From the NCBI GenBank assembly GCA_041743085.1, contig JBGTNL010000110.1, positions 62,001-126,000 of the forward strand: a stretch of DNA of 64,000 bases. Reading direction: 5' to 3'. Both the position numbers and the translations under genes were made by a program. The notes beneath the pieces were generated by a model. The model was not told where the DNA came from and did no database searches. It saw only the letters and a list, made by a program, of their open reading frames with translations. The stretch is from JAFMPW01 sp041743085 (GTDB lineage: Bacteria > Bacteroidota > Bacteroidia > Flavobacteriales > Flavobacteriaceae). Below are positions 18,779 through 27,755 of this stretch, piece by piece (positions within the stretch are counted from its first letter, which is position 1; every line of letters starts with the position of its first letter).

Positions 18779-19096
18779 ATGGCATTAGAAATAACAGATG
18801 CTACTTTTGATGAGGTAGTTTTAAAAAGTGATAAACCTGTAGTTGTAGATTTCTGGGCGGCCTGGTGTGGTCCTTGTAGAATGGTTGGTCCCATCATAGA
18901 TGAAGTGAGTAACGAATATGAAGGTAAAGCTGTAGTTGGGAAGGTAGATGTGGACGCCAATCAGGAATTTGCCGCAAAATACGGAGTGAGAAATATCCCT
19001 ACCGTGTTGGTATTTAAAGATGGGGAGATCGTAAACCGGCAAGTAGGAGTTTCTCCTAAAAAGGTCTACACAGACGCTATAGACGCGGCACTGTAA
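18779..19096 (+). CDS. trxA: Thioredoxin
   Basis: This 105-aa single-domain thioredoxin has the redox motif W29-C-G-P-C33 and the cis-Pro loop NIPTVLVF. It is full length and without a signal peptide, so it is cytoplasmic. It reduces protein disulfides using NADPH via thioredoxin reductase, which is not in this window. It is monocistronic, with its own -7 box and a perfect downstream terminator hairpin. Confidence 0.97.
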   Translation: MALEITDATFDEVVLKSDKPVVVDFWAAWCGPCRMVGPIIDEVSNEYEGKAVVGKVDVDANQEFAAKYGVRNIPTVLVFKDGEIVNRQVGVSPKKVYTDAIDAAL

Positions 19097-19126
19097 GCCC
19101 ACGCCATTGACTATATTAAAACTTTT

Positions 19127-19156
19127 AAAATCCCGGTGTTACCGGGATTTTTTATT
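19127..19156 (+). terminator. Rho-independent terminator of trxA
   Basis: A perfect 11-bp stem (AAAATCCCGGT/ACCGGGATTTT) with a GTT loop is followed by T-rich sequence. Confidence 0.9.
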
Positions 19157-19222
19157 TTCCGAGGGGGGCAATTTTCAATCGATACAAGATGGTATCATTA
19201 TATAAAATTCAGGCTGTATACC

Positions 19223-20131
19223 TTACGGGTTATCCTGTGGATATATGAACATAACAGGTTCGGACCGCACGGCAGAACCGAAGACGCCCAATGTTCCCTC
19301 AATAGTGGAATGTAAAAATGTGGGCTCCACGAATGGGTTCAATATAGATTGTAATTGTTCATCCAGGTTCTTAAAAAATGCTGCCGAACGCTTATCAATG
19401 GATTGCAGGTACACCGTTGCGGTATCTCCCTTTCTATATTCATAAGCCACTTCTATATTGTGTTCCATGGCTCCTCCGTCACTACCTGTATCACTAAAGA
19501 TTACCCTTCCCAGGTCTGTAGTATGAAATAATTCTCCGGGTTGGGTACAGTTATTCGGTAGTCCGTCTAGCACGTGGGCATGTAACCTGGTGTTATCCAT
19601 CATCCTATCCATCTGAAATCTATAGAAATTACCAGATCCCACAGCGTCCCGGTATCTAATGATCACGCCGTCGTGACCACCATATACATCATAAAAATTT
19701 TCTATATATTCCACACCGATCAGATTTATTTTGGGTTGATCTATGGTGGTGCCTGCCATAAATGTCTCTCCCTTATAATCCACCTGCAGTTCATAGGTCT
19801 TACCGTGTTCGATGATATTAGTGCCGGCAAAAAAAGGTACCCATCTGCATCTGAATTTATCAAACACAGAATCTTTTTGCAACTGCTCTGTCCAGGTATC
19901 GGTTGAGAGCATTACTTCCGCACCACGGGCGAATATCTCCTGGGGGAGCACTTTTTTGTTAAAGAAAGGAACCGAATTGCTGACATATATTTTGGCGGTC
20001 TCATCCGGATACAGTATCCCCTCAATAAATAATTGTTCTTTATACTTTAATGTATTCCCATCAAATGAAATGTCCTTGGTGCAGGCATGCAGAGCTATTA
20101 TTATGAGAATTATCAGGAAGTACTTTTTCAT
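19223..20131 (-). CDS. DUF4249 outer-membrane lipoprotein
   Basis: This 302-aa protein has a lipoprotein signal (MKKYFLIILIIIALHAC). The N-terminal beta-rich start LKYKEQLFIEGILYPDETAKIYVSN is typical of DUF4249. DUF4249 proteins are usually encoded directly downstream of a SusC-like TonB receptor with a carboxypeptidase-regulatory-like N-domain, as here, and probably act as its surface partner. The gene is intact while the receptor upstream is clearly broken, so it is an orphan unless it works with another receptor. The cargo is unknown. Confidence 0.85.
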   Translation of the reverse strand: MKKYFLIILIIIALHACTKDISFDGNTLKYKEQLFIEGILYPDETAKIYVSNSVPFFNKKVLPQEIFARGAEVMLSTDTWTEQLQKDSVFDKFRCRWVPFFAGTNIIEHGKTYELQVDYKGETFMAGTTIDQPKINLIGVEYIENFYDVYGGHDGVIIRYRDAVGSGNFYRFQMDRMMDNTRLHAHVLDGLPNNCTQPGELFHTTDLGRVIFSDTGSDGGAMEHNIEVAYEYRKGDTATVYLQSIDKRSAAFFKNLDEQLQSILNPFVEPTFLHSTIEGTLGVFGSAVRSEPVMFIYPQDNP

Positions 20132-20134
20132 TTT

Positions 20135-21785
20135 CTAAAATTTAAAATTGTATGAAACGGACGGTATGATCGGCAGAAGTGAAACCTGGCGTGCCCGGGG
20201 TTTTTCCGAGATCGGATTGATGTCGAAAAAAATGAAATAGGGATTCTGCCGGCTGTAGACATTATAAACGCTGAAGATCCATTCGCTGTTGTATTTTTTT
20301 CCGAACAGGGTTCTTGGTTTTTTATAGGTTGCTGCAAGGTTGAGTCTGTGGAAAGTGTTCAGTCGCGCGTTATTCCGATCTTCATAGATATAATAGTTAC
20401 CTTCAAAATAGTCCCTCCGTTGATAACGGCGGTTCGGCCTACGGGAACGGTGTAAGCGCTTCCAGATGAAAGTACGAATGTACCGGAAAGACTCCATTCT
20501 TCATTCAGTTCATAGTTTGCTACCAGTGACAGATCATGTCTCCTGTCGTGCCGGAATGGGAATTTATTGCCAAAATTTAATTCCGGAAATTGCTGATATG
20601 TCCGGGAAAGGGTGTAGGAAGCCCAGCCAGTGAACTGGCCTGTTTTTTTCTTTAGAAATAGCTCGGCGCCGTAACTCCATCCCTCTTTGGCCCAAAGATA
20701 TGGTTCCATCGGAGGGTCGCTGCTTTGTTGTTAATTAGCAAATTGTACTCGATGTTATCTTGCGAATAGAAGGCATCATCTTTCCCGAAAAATCCACTCA
20801 AATAAACTCGGTCGTTTGGTCCCTACTTATAATTGACCTTAGCGTTGATGTCATAAAAAACGTAATTGGTTTTTACTTTCTTGGATAAAAACGGTTTGAT
20901 TACATAATCGAAGTATGTTCGCCTTCCGGAAATTATAAAGGAAGATTCCTCTTTTTTTATAGGGCCCTCCAAGGTCAGCTGCGAGGAAACAAGGCCTATG
21001 CCTCCTTCGCCGGAGAATTTTTTATTGTTGCCCTCCCGCATGCTAATATCCAATATGGAAGACAGACGGCCTCCGTATTGTGCAGGGAATCCACCCTTTA
21101 CCAAACTCACATTATTAATGGCCCTGGAGTTGAACGCACTTACAAGACCTACAAGATGGTTGGGATTATAAACGATCGCCTCGTCCAGTAAAATTAGATT
21201 TTGATCGGCATTACCTCCTCGAACAAAGTATCCGGTAGTCCCCTCATTTCCGGCTTGAACCCCTGGCAACAACTGAATTACTTTCAAGACATCGGGCTCA
21301 CCAAGTATCACGGGTAACTCTTTAATTTTTTCCGGAGGAATATCCAAAACACCCATTTGAGGGGAGGTCACATTATTATCAGGGGCATCTGCCGTAACGA
21401 TGACCTCTTCCATCATCTGGCTGACAGGTTGCAACTCAATATTCAGCCGGAGATCCCCCCTGAGGATTACCTTTTTTATTTGGGATTCATAGCCGAGGAA
21501 GGAGAATTGAATGCCCAGGCTGTCCAGATTTGAAACGGTTAGCGAATAGAAGCCATAATTGTTAGTGGTGGTACCTTCCCGTATGGTTGTAATGTAGATA
21601 TTAGCGCCAATTAGAAATTCGCCCGACTCCGCGTCCGTAACAGTTCCATTAATAGTACGGTTGCTCTGGCTGAATGACAGGTAACTTAAACTCAGAAAAA
21701 GAAGGAATAAACAGTTACCCAGAAAATTAATGGTGCTATATAATCGATATTCTGTGGGGTTTAATTGGATGATCATTTTCTGCAT
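20135..21785 (-). pseudogene. TonB-dependent outer-membrane receptor, decayed
   Basis: The N-terminal part is a typical SusC/FecA-like receptor: signal peptide, carboxypeptidase-regulatory-like domain (NGTVTDAESGEFLIGANIYI) and plug (VLPGVQAGNEGTTGYFVRGG). At 20823 the frame meets TAG, where the reading resumes GPNDRVYLSGFFGKDD, so one nonsense change is evident. Near 20705 the sequence jumps from an early barrel strand (ATLRWN) to a late one (KEGWSYGAELFLKKKTG) with a frame change, so about 200 codons are missing. A second frameshift lies near 20415, before EGNYYIYEDRNNARLN. The last residue is Phe, as expected for a barrel. Met at 21785 is chosen because a signal peptide follows; the frame is open to 21884. 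Confidence 0.88.
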
Positions 21786-21914
21786 TTTAAAAACCGACAC
21801 CAGATCTGATGATTTAAAGATATTGGGAGATTCTAAATAAAGTCTAAAGACAGGGGCCGGACAGTCTTCGGTGATCATCCTCATTTATAGCCTCATCTTG
21901 CGTATCTTAGCATT

Positions 21915-22844
21915 ATGAACCTGCAGTCCGAACTACATAACGCAACCTTATTTCAGAACCTGGAACTCCTGGCCAATCAGGTGGTGGAGGGGTTTATAAG
22001 TGGTATTCATAAAAGTCCGTTCCATGGTTTTTCTGCGGAATTTGCAGAACACAAAATCTATAACACCGGGGAGAGTACGAAGCATATTGATTGGAAACAA
22101 TACGCTAAAACAGACAAGTTATATACCAAAAGATATGAGGAAGAAACCAACCTAAGGTGTCATATGATCCTAGACAATTCGGCTTCTATGTATTATCCGG
22201 AAATTGAAGAACTCTCTATTGACAATCTGAACAAAATAGGTTTCGGAGTGCTTTCAATTGCCGCTCTGATGAACATGCTTAAAAAGCAACGGGATGCGGT
22301 TGGCCTGAGCGTTTATTCTGACAATTATACCTATTACGCCCCCGAGAAAGGTAGCGAACGGCACCATCAAATGTTATTGGCGAAATTAAGCGGGATAAGT
22401 CTTGACTCTAAACCTGCGAAACAGACAGAAACCTATACCTATTTGCATCAGATCGCGGAAAAAATAAAACGCCGCAGCCTTATTTTTTTGTTTACCGATA
22501 TGTTTCAGACGGTCACTGAAGATGAAAAATTGTTTGATGCACTCCGGCATTTAAAGTACAACAAACACGATGTAGTGCTATTCCATTTGTTGGATAAGGA
22601 AACGGAGTTGCATTTTAATTTCGAAAACACGCCTAAGCGCTATTTGGATGTTGAAACGGGGGAGCATATCGACTTGTATTCCGAAACTATTCAGGAGGCC
22701 TACGAAGCCGGACTTACCCAATATATGGATTCTTTAAGACTGAAGTGTGCACAATATAAAATTAAATATGTGGATATTGATATAAGGCAACCTTTCTCGA
22801 AGGTGCTGAACACCTTTATGATAGAGCGGCAGAAGTTTCTTTGA
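21915..22844 (+). CDS. DUF58 protein (von Willebrand-like, MoxR-associated)
   Basis: This 309-aa protein has the DUF58 core GESTKHIDWKQYAKTDKLYTKRYEEE, followed by a vWA-like strand with MIDAS-type DNSASM and, later, FLFTDMF. DUF58 proteins normally work with a MoxR AAA+ ATPase as a chaperone-like module in metal insertion or protein assembly. No MoxR gene adjoins it here, so either a distant partner is used or the cluster is split. It is divergent from the broken TonB receptor. Confidence 0.85.
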   Translation: MNLQSELHNATLFQNLELLANQVVEGFISGIHKSPFHGFSAEFAEHKIYNTGESTKHIDWKQYAKTDKLYTKRYEEETNLRCHMILDNSASMYYPEIEELSIDNLNKIGFGVLSIAALMNMLKKQRDAVGLSVYSDNYTYYAPEKGSERHHQMLLAKLSGISLDSKPAKQTETYTYLHQIAEKIKRRSLIFLFTDMFQTVTEDEKLFDALRHLKYNKHDVVLFHLLDKETELHFNFENTPKRYLDVETGEHIDLYSETIQEAYEAGLTQYMDSLRLKCAQYKIKYVDIDIRQPFSKVLNTFMIERQKFL

Positions 22845-22870
22845 GTCTTGGTGATTTTTGAAAAAAATTG

Positions 22871-22901
22871 TTTGCGCAATTCAATTACCAACGTATATTT
22901 G
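22871..22901 (+). promoter_or_regulatory. Promoter of tRNA-Asp
   Basis: TTTG (22871-22874), 19 bp, TATATTTG (22894-22901) is an exact match to the Bacteroidota promoter consensus. It would start a transcript about 70 nt upstream of the tRNA. Confidence 0.75.
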
Positions 22902-22977
22902 CACTCACTTTACTAAAAGTATTTGAACAAGATTTTAATCTGGCCGTTGCCAGAGTCTGTCTAACGATAAAATCATT

Positions 22978-23051
22978 GGTCTGGTAGTTCAGTTGGTTAG
23001 AATACCTGCCTGTCACGCAGGGGGTCGCGGGTTCGAGTCCCGTCCAGACCG
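22978..23051 (+). tRNA. tRNA-Asp (GTC)
   Basis: This 74-nt cloverleaf has acceptor GGTCTGG/CCAGACC, anticodon stem CCTGC/GCAGG with loop CTGTCAC (anticodon GTC at 23012-23014), T-arm GCGGG-TTCGAGT-CCCGT and discriminator G. No CCA is encoded. Its 3' end from 23031 is the left attachment site of the island. Confidence 0.97.
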
Positions 23052-23055
23052 CTAG
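23031..23055 (+). other. attL: tRNA-Asp 3' end plus 4 bp
   Basis: The 25 bp at 23031-23055 are identical to 39535-39559 and diverge on both sides. They cover the T-loop side, acceptor strand and discriminator of tRNA-Asp plus CTAG. The integrase gene starts 238 bp further on. Confidence 0.9.
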
Positions 23056-23076
23056 AAATTGTTCAAAATTATTCAA

Positions 23077-23110
23077 AAAGCCTGTAAATTAATCGTTTAC
23101 GGGCTTTTTT
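23077..23110 (+). terminator. Island-borne terminator after tRNA-Asp
   Basis: AAAGCCTGTAAA pairs with TTTACGGGCTTT (one G-T pair) and is followed by a T run. It replaces the original tRNA terminator, which now lies beyond attR. Confidence 0.85.
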
Positions 23111-23292
23111 GATTTCCATACCTATCAAATAAAACCATTTGAAACCAAATAAAAGGTGAGACATTCGGTGCCCCTTTTTTTTTTTGAAAGATTCGTAAAA
23201 ATGCAGGTTTTATAGTGTTAACGAATTTAACGGATGTTTTTTTGAAGGATTTCTTTTTATAACTTCAAACAAGAACGATAGAAATTCTGTTC

Positions 23293-24540
23293 ATGTTTGG
23301 CACTATATCCATACTATTCTACCCCAAGAAAAAATCATCCGATAAAGAGGGTTTGGTTACCTTGTATGCTCGCGTTACGGTTCATGGTCTACGTAGTGAA
23401 TTTAGTTTGGGCAGAAAGATAGAAGCAAGGAGATGGTGCGCAGTGGGTGGAAAATTACGAGGTACAACCAGAAAGGTCACGGACTTCAATTCGTTTTTAG
23501 ATCAAGTCCGAAACAGGTGTTATGAAATTCACGACCAACTTTTAAGAAATAGGGAACCCATTACCGCCCTAACTATTACCGACACCTATTTGGGAAAGCA
23601 TAAAAAACAATGGCTGCTGCTGGAAATCTTCCAAAACCACAATGATGAAATGGCCAGTTTGGTGGAAACGGAGTATTCATCGGGAACTTTACAACGCTAT
23701 AAAACGGCATTAAAGCATTGTAAACATTTTATTTCCTTTAAGTATAACCGAAAGGATCTTCCACTGGAAAAAGTGAACCATGAATTTATTACAAGCTTTG
23801 AATATTTTTTAAAATCCAAAAAGAAATTAGGACATAATTCTGCCGTAAAATATATCATTAACCTCAAAAAAATAATTCGTATTGCTTATGCTAATCAATG
23901 GATTTCTAGGAATCCATTCTTTTATTGGAAAGCCAGTTGGAAGACACGGGAGCGAAACTATCTTAACGAAGAGGAATTACAACGACTTATTGATACCCAA
24001 CTTCAAAACCAACGTTTGGAACGGATTAGGGACATATTCATATTTTGCTGTTTTACGGGATTGGCTTACATAGACGTTAAAAACCTGACCGAAGAAGCCC
24101 TATGTATAGATATAAATGATCAAAAATGGATTAAGACGCACCGCAGGAAAACCAATACCCTGAGTAGCATTCCTTTACTTCCCATTGCCGAGCATATCCT
24201 AAAAAAGTATCAAGAGCATCTGTTTGTTGTCATGGGCAGAGGAATTTTACCGGTTTCGACCAATCAAAAATCGAATGCCTATTTAAAGGAAATAGCGGCA
24301 GCCTGTGACATTAAAAAGAATTTGACCACCCATTTGGCTCGACATACATTTGCCACAACGGTAACCTTATCCAGTGGCGTTCCTATCGAATCTGTAAGTA
24401 AGATGCTCGGACATACCTCTCTAAAGACTACCCAAATTTATGCCAAGGTAGTAGACCGTAAACTTGCTGAGGATATGGCCTTGGTAAAGAATCGTTTTAT
24501 AGCTACGACTACTCAAAAACGGGTACTGACGGAAAATTAA
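23293..24540 (+). CDS. Tyrosine recombinase (island integrase)
   Basis: This 415-aa Bacteroidota-type integrase has an N-terminal Arm-DNA-binding region (residues 1-100), a SAM-like core-binding domain (about 105-210) and a catalytic domain. Catalytic residues visible are His347-x2-Arg350 (HLARHTF), His374 (LGHTS) and nucleophile Tyr383 (TQIYAKV). The usual first Arg is replaced in FTGLAYIDV (Ala258), a variant known from the CTnDOT-type integrases, where another Arg takes over. Position next to attL makes it the enzyme that recombines the 25-bp tRNA-Asp site. No excisionase gene is recognisable. Confidence 0.93.
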   Translation: MFGTISILFYPKKKSSDKEGLVTLYARVTVHGLRSEFSLGRKIEARRWCAVGGKLRGTTRKVTDFNSFLDQVRNRCYEIHDQLLRNREPITALTITDTYLGKHKKQWLLLEIFQNHNDEMASLVETEYSSGTLQRYKTALKHCKHFISFKYNRKDLPLEKVNHEFITSFEYFLKSKKKLGHNSAVKYIINLKKIIRIAYANQWISRNPFFYWKASWKTRERNYLNEEELQRLIDTQLQNQRLERIRDIFIFCCFTGLAYIDVKNLTEEALCIDINDQKWIKTHRRKTNTLSSIPLLPIAEHILKKYQEHLFVVMGRGILPVSTNQKSNAYLKEIAAACDIKKNLTTHLARHTFATTVTLSSGVPIESVSKMLGHTSLKTTQIYAKVVDRKLAEDMALVKNRFIATTTQKRVLTEN

Positions 24541-24644
24541 AAAATAAGAAGAGCAAGAGGGTAACACGCTAATGCGGTGTTACGTTATATAACTTATTTG
24601 TTTCCAATAGGTTATTAAAATAACAAACCGCGTAAAAGGCCCGT

Positions 24645-24786
24645 ATTTGCGGCAAACGAAGCGGAAACCCCAATAAAATGGCGGAAATTTGCGGCAAATA
24701 CTATTCTTGAAAAGCCTATTAAATTTTTAATGATTTGAGTCAAATGGCTCCACAGCCCCTATAAACTGGCAAAAATTTGACGCAAA
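24645..24786. repeat. Three copies of a 12-bp motif beside the integrase gene
   Basis: ATTTGCGGCAAA occurs exactly at 24645-24656 and 24687-24698, and as ATTTGACGCAAA at 24775-24786. The start-to-start spacings are 42 and 88 bp, the first close to four helical turns. The remaining 24541-25375 region has no convincing gene. The motifs could be binding sites for the integrase arm domain or a regulator. Confidence 0.5.
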
Positions 24787-25375
24787 CACCTTTTGTTTGC
24801 CTCGCCAGCAGATTAGTTTGTGTAAGTATTTGGGACTTGCAGCACGAAACTTTGTTTCGCTCGCTTCATATATTTTAAAATCTTAAAAACCTTATGAAAT
24901 TTTAGGTCTCATTAAAAGTTAATTAATGAAATTATTAAAAGTGACCATGAATAGGACTTCTATTTGATAAACGTTTAGCTTGTTGGAAACAGTCCCGTAA
25001 AACGGCCGTTTTAAGCAACTATAAATAAAGTGTACAAAACCTAAATTGGAGCAGACCGGTCAAATTCAAAAAGAGCCTGTCCTAAGATCATCACCAAATC
25101 ACTTATTTCCAAACAGTTCTTTCATAACCGAGTCTAAATACCGAGCACCAACTGTAACTTTTACAACTAGTATTAAATCCTTGCCACTAGGGGCCGATTC
25201 TTTTTTCTTGTTCACGATTAATAATCGGTAAACCCGCATAAAATTTTCAGGGGGTTGTTTTTCCAGTTTCATGAGGTACTAATTGCTCATTATCTTTCCA
25301 TCGCTAAAGTGTAGACCAAGTATTCGCTATCCTGATTTCAAATCCTATCTTTGCAAATACCATCAAAACAATGGA

Positions 25376-26860
25376 ATGATCATAACGATCGAGAACATAC
25401 TGCTGGTTGGCTCTTTATTACTTTTAATAAGTGTCATCGTTGGTAAGCCATCCTACAAATTCGGGGTCCCTACCTTGCTGATATTTTTGGTCATCGGTAT
25501 GTTGGCCGGATCGGAGGGTATAGGAGGCATTTATTTCGATGATCCCAAGATTGCACAGTTTATCGGAATCGTTTCCCTAAACTTTATCCTCTTCTCGGGG
25601 GGGCTCGACACTAACTTTGACGCCGTAAAACCGGTGATTAAACAAGGGATTGTACTATCCACTCTAGGGGTTCTGTTGACCGCGGTATCCCTTGGAACTT
25701 TTGTTTGGCTCATTACCGATTTTACCATATATGAAAGCCTGTTATTGGGATCTATCGTCTCATCAACCGATGCGGCCGCCGTATTTTCCATCTTGCGCTC
25801 CAAAAATCTTGCCTTGAGAGAGAATCTCAGACCAACTTTGGAACTCGAAAGTGGGAGTAACGATCCCATGGCCTATGTCATGACCATTGCCTGTTTGACC
25901 TTGGTCATTAACCAGGACCAGGATATACTGTCTACACTCCCTTTCTTTCTGCAACAAATGGTGCTGGGAGCCTTGGCCGGTTGGGGATTTGGCAAGTTGA
26001 GTAAAATCGTTATCAATAAGATGAGACTTGACTTTGAAGGGCTTTATCCCGTATTGGTCATTGCATTGATGTTCATTACCTTTTCAGCAACGGACTTTGT
26101 GGGCGGAAATGGTTTTTTGGCCATTTATATCTGCGCGGTCTATTTGGGAAATCAAGACCTGATCCATAAGAAGACCATTATGCGAATGTATGATGGCCTG
26201 GCGTGGTTGATGCAAATCGTACTTTTCCTGACCTTGGGACTGCTAGTCTTTCCTACCCAAATTGTTCCCGTAATCGGTATCGGATTGTTAATTTCCCTTT
26301 TCCTGATCATAGTGGCCCGGCCTGTGGGCGTTTTTATCAGTCTTATTTTTTTCAGGATGAAATTGAGAAGGCGATTTTATATAGCTTGGGTCGGGCTTCG
26401 GGGAGCGGTTCCCATTGTATTCGCTACATATCCACTTTTGGCAGGGATAGACAAGGCCAACATGATCTTTAATATTGTCTTTTTTATTTCGGTTACCTCG
26501 GTACTGATTCAGGGAACCACCTTGAGTACCGTTGCCAGATGGCTGAACGTGGCGCTGCCTGAAAGTGCTAAAATTATTGCGCCAACAGATGCCTTTCTGG
26601 CCGAGAACCCCAAAACGGCGATGAAGGAAATTATGATAACCGCCAATTGTCAGGCAGCCAATAAAAAAATCGTGGATTTGAAATTTCCCAAAAACGCCAT
26701 CATTGCTATGATAAAACGCAACGGCAAATACCTGGTGCCCAATGGTACTACCGTAATAGAGGCCAATGACACCTTGATCGTTCTTTCCGACACCACGGAA
26801 GGATTGGACAAAGTAGATGAGTGTTTGCTCAAAAAAGTAGTCCCGCTTGATTTTTCATAA
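25376..26860 (+). CDS. CPA1-family cation/proton antiporter with C-terminal RCK_C domain (NhaP2-like)
   Basis: This protein of about 494 aa has some 12 membrane segments of the Na+/H+ exchanger fold. The characteristic SSTDAAAVFS and ELESGSNDPMAY motifs carry the ion-binding acidic residues. A soluble tail of about 80 residues resembles TrkA-C/RCK_C (KKIVDLKFPKNAIIAMIKRNGKYLVP), the arrangement of NhaP2/CvrA potassium/proton antiporters. It exchanges cytoplasmic K+ or Na+ for protons. Upstream frame extends to 25283, but ATG 25376 is preferred because it starts the first helix. A TATCTTTG box lies about 30 bp upstream. It is island cargo, converging with the DUF3124 gene. Confidence 0.88.
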   Translation: MIITIENILLVGSLLLLISVIVGKPSYKFGVPTLLIFLVIGMLAGSEGIGGIYFDDPKIAQFIGIVSLNFILFSGGLDTNFDAVKPVIKQGIVLSTLGVLLTAVSLGTFVWLITDFTIYESLLLGSIVSSTDAAAVFSILRSKNLALRENLRPTLELESGSNDPMAYVMTIACLTLVINQDQDILSTLPFFLQQMVLGALAGWGFGKLSKIVINKMRLDFEGLYPVLVIALMFITFSATDFVGGNGFLAIYICAVYLGNQDLIHKKTIMRMYDGLAWLMQIVLFLTLGLLVFPTQIVPVIGIGLLISLFLIIVARPVGVFISLIFFRMKLRRRFYIAWVGLRGAVPIVFATYPLLAGIDKANMIFNIVFFISVTSVLIQGTTLSTVARWLNVALPESAKIIAPTDAFLAENPKTAMKEIMITANCQAANKKIVDLKFPKNAIIAMIKRNGKYLVPNGTTVIEANDTLIVLSDTTEGLDKVDECLLKKVVPLDFS

Positions 26861-26906
26861 TCAACCGGCTTAATTGTTGGTTCACCAAACATAATGGTAA
26901 GGCCGT

Positions 26907-27416
26907 TCACTTTAGGCGTATCCCTTGGGTAATCATTGAAAGTCCCTGTTGGCCCATGACAGATGTCATTATGCCCTCAAAAAGGGGTTCGGTAGTTGAT
27001 TCCGCTTTTTGCCAATCAAAAATAAAATTGGAACCTGTGCCACCCTCCACATCGATTTCGTCAATGACAATTTCCACGGTTTCCATCGGGGCCAGATATA
27101 TGGGAAAATCAAAATACGTGCGAATAACCTTCCCTTGGCCATTATAGTATTCGGCCTTTGTTATATAAATGGTATCCGTGGAACTGGTATTGCGCAAACT
27201 TGCCACGGCTGTAAGATTATGCCTTTTCCTTTCACTTCTATTATAAATTTGCGAATAGATAGAAAGATAGGTCTCGCCCGTCTCCAGCGAATCTATTATG
27301 CTTATTCGGGCCGCCCGATTTTTCCATATTACGGGGTCCAGGGAACTTAATTTTAATTCCTCTTCACAGGAAATTATACCTATAAAAATTAGTAGTAGTA
27401 CGCCTATTCTTTTCAT
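26907..27416 (-). CDS. DUF3124 lipoprotein
   Basis: This 169-aa protein has a lipobox (LLLIFIGIISC). The body matches the DUF3124 pattern: SIYSQIYNRSERKRHNLTAV, then RNTSSTDTIYITKAEYYNGQG, then a GGTGSNFIFDW ending. The family has no assigned function and is often found near transporters in Bacteria. Here it converges on the antiporter gene, 46 bp apart, so they do not share a transcript. Confidence 0.75.
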   Translation of the reverse strand: MKRIGVLLLIFIGIISCEEELKLSSLDPVIWKNRAARISIIDSLETGETYLSIYSQIYNRSERKRHNLTAVASLRNTSSTDTIYITKAEYYNGQGKVIRTYFDFPIYLAPMETVEIVIDEIDVEGGTGSNFIFDWQKAESTTEPLFEGIMTSVMGQQGLSMITQGIRLK

Positions 27417-27587
27417 TGTATAGCGATCCTTTTAAGATTTACCTGATTACGCGTCATACATGGCTAAGATACACAATGTTATACTATTACTTTTTAGCCC
27501 AATATTTTTAAGTTTCTTATTCATGAAGTTTGATATTTAGAAACCTTTATTGAAAATAAAAAAATAGTATCGTAAAACGAACCATTT

Positions 27588-27755
27588 ATGGGACGAGGAA
27601 AAAACGTCGCAATCAACAAGCATAGGCAAGATTCACATTTGCGTTTTTCGATTGACCCCGATGCGCTAGTACGCTTGAATCTGAAATCAAAAATCAATTT
27701 CATAACGAGTACTCCTACCTCCCCCAATAGGTTGAAATATACCCTTCTCTACTAG
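27588..27755 (+). CDS. Small hypothetical ORF (55 aa), possibly a gene remnant
   Basis: An ATG frame begins MGRGKNVAINKHRQDSHLRF and stays open for 55 codons, its last third overlapping the end of the Fic gene on the other strand. The basic N-terminus looks protein-like. The overlap with the Fic coding region suggests a fusion of a gene start to unrelated sequence. No family is recognised. Confidence 0.25.
   Translation: MGRGKNVAINKHRQDSHLRFSIDPDALVRLNLKSKINFITSTPTSPNRLKYTLLY

Noticed and set aside
23882..24073. 63-codon frame inside the integrase gene
   Set aside because: It is a shifted shadow of a complete tyrosine recombinase.
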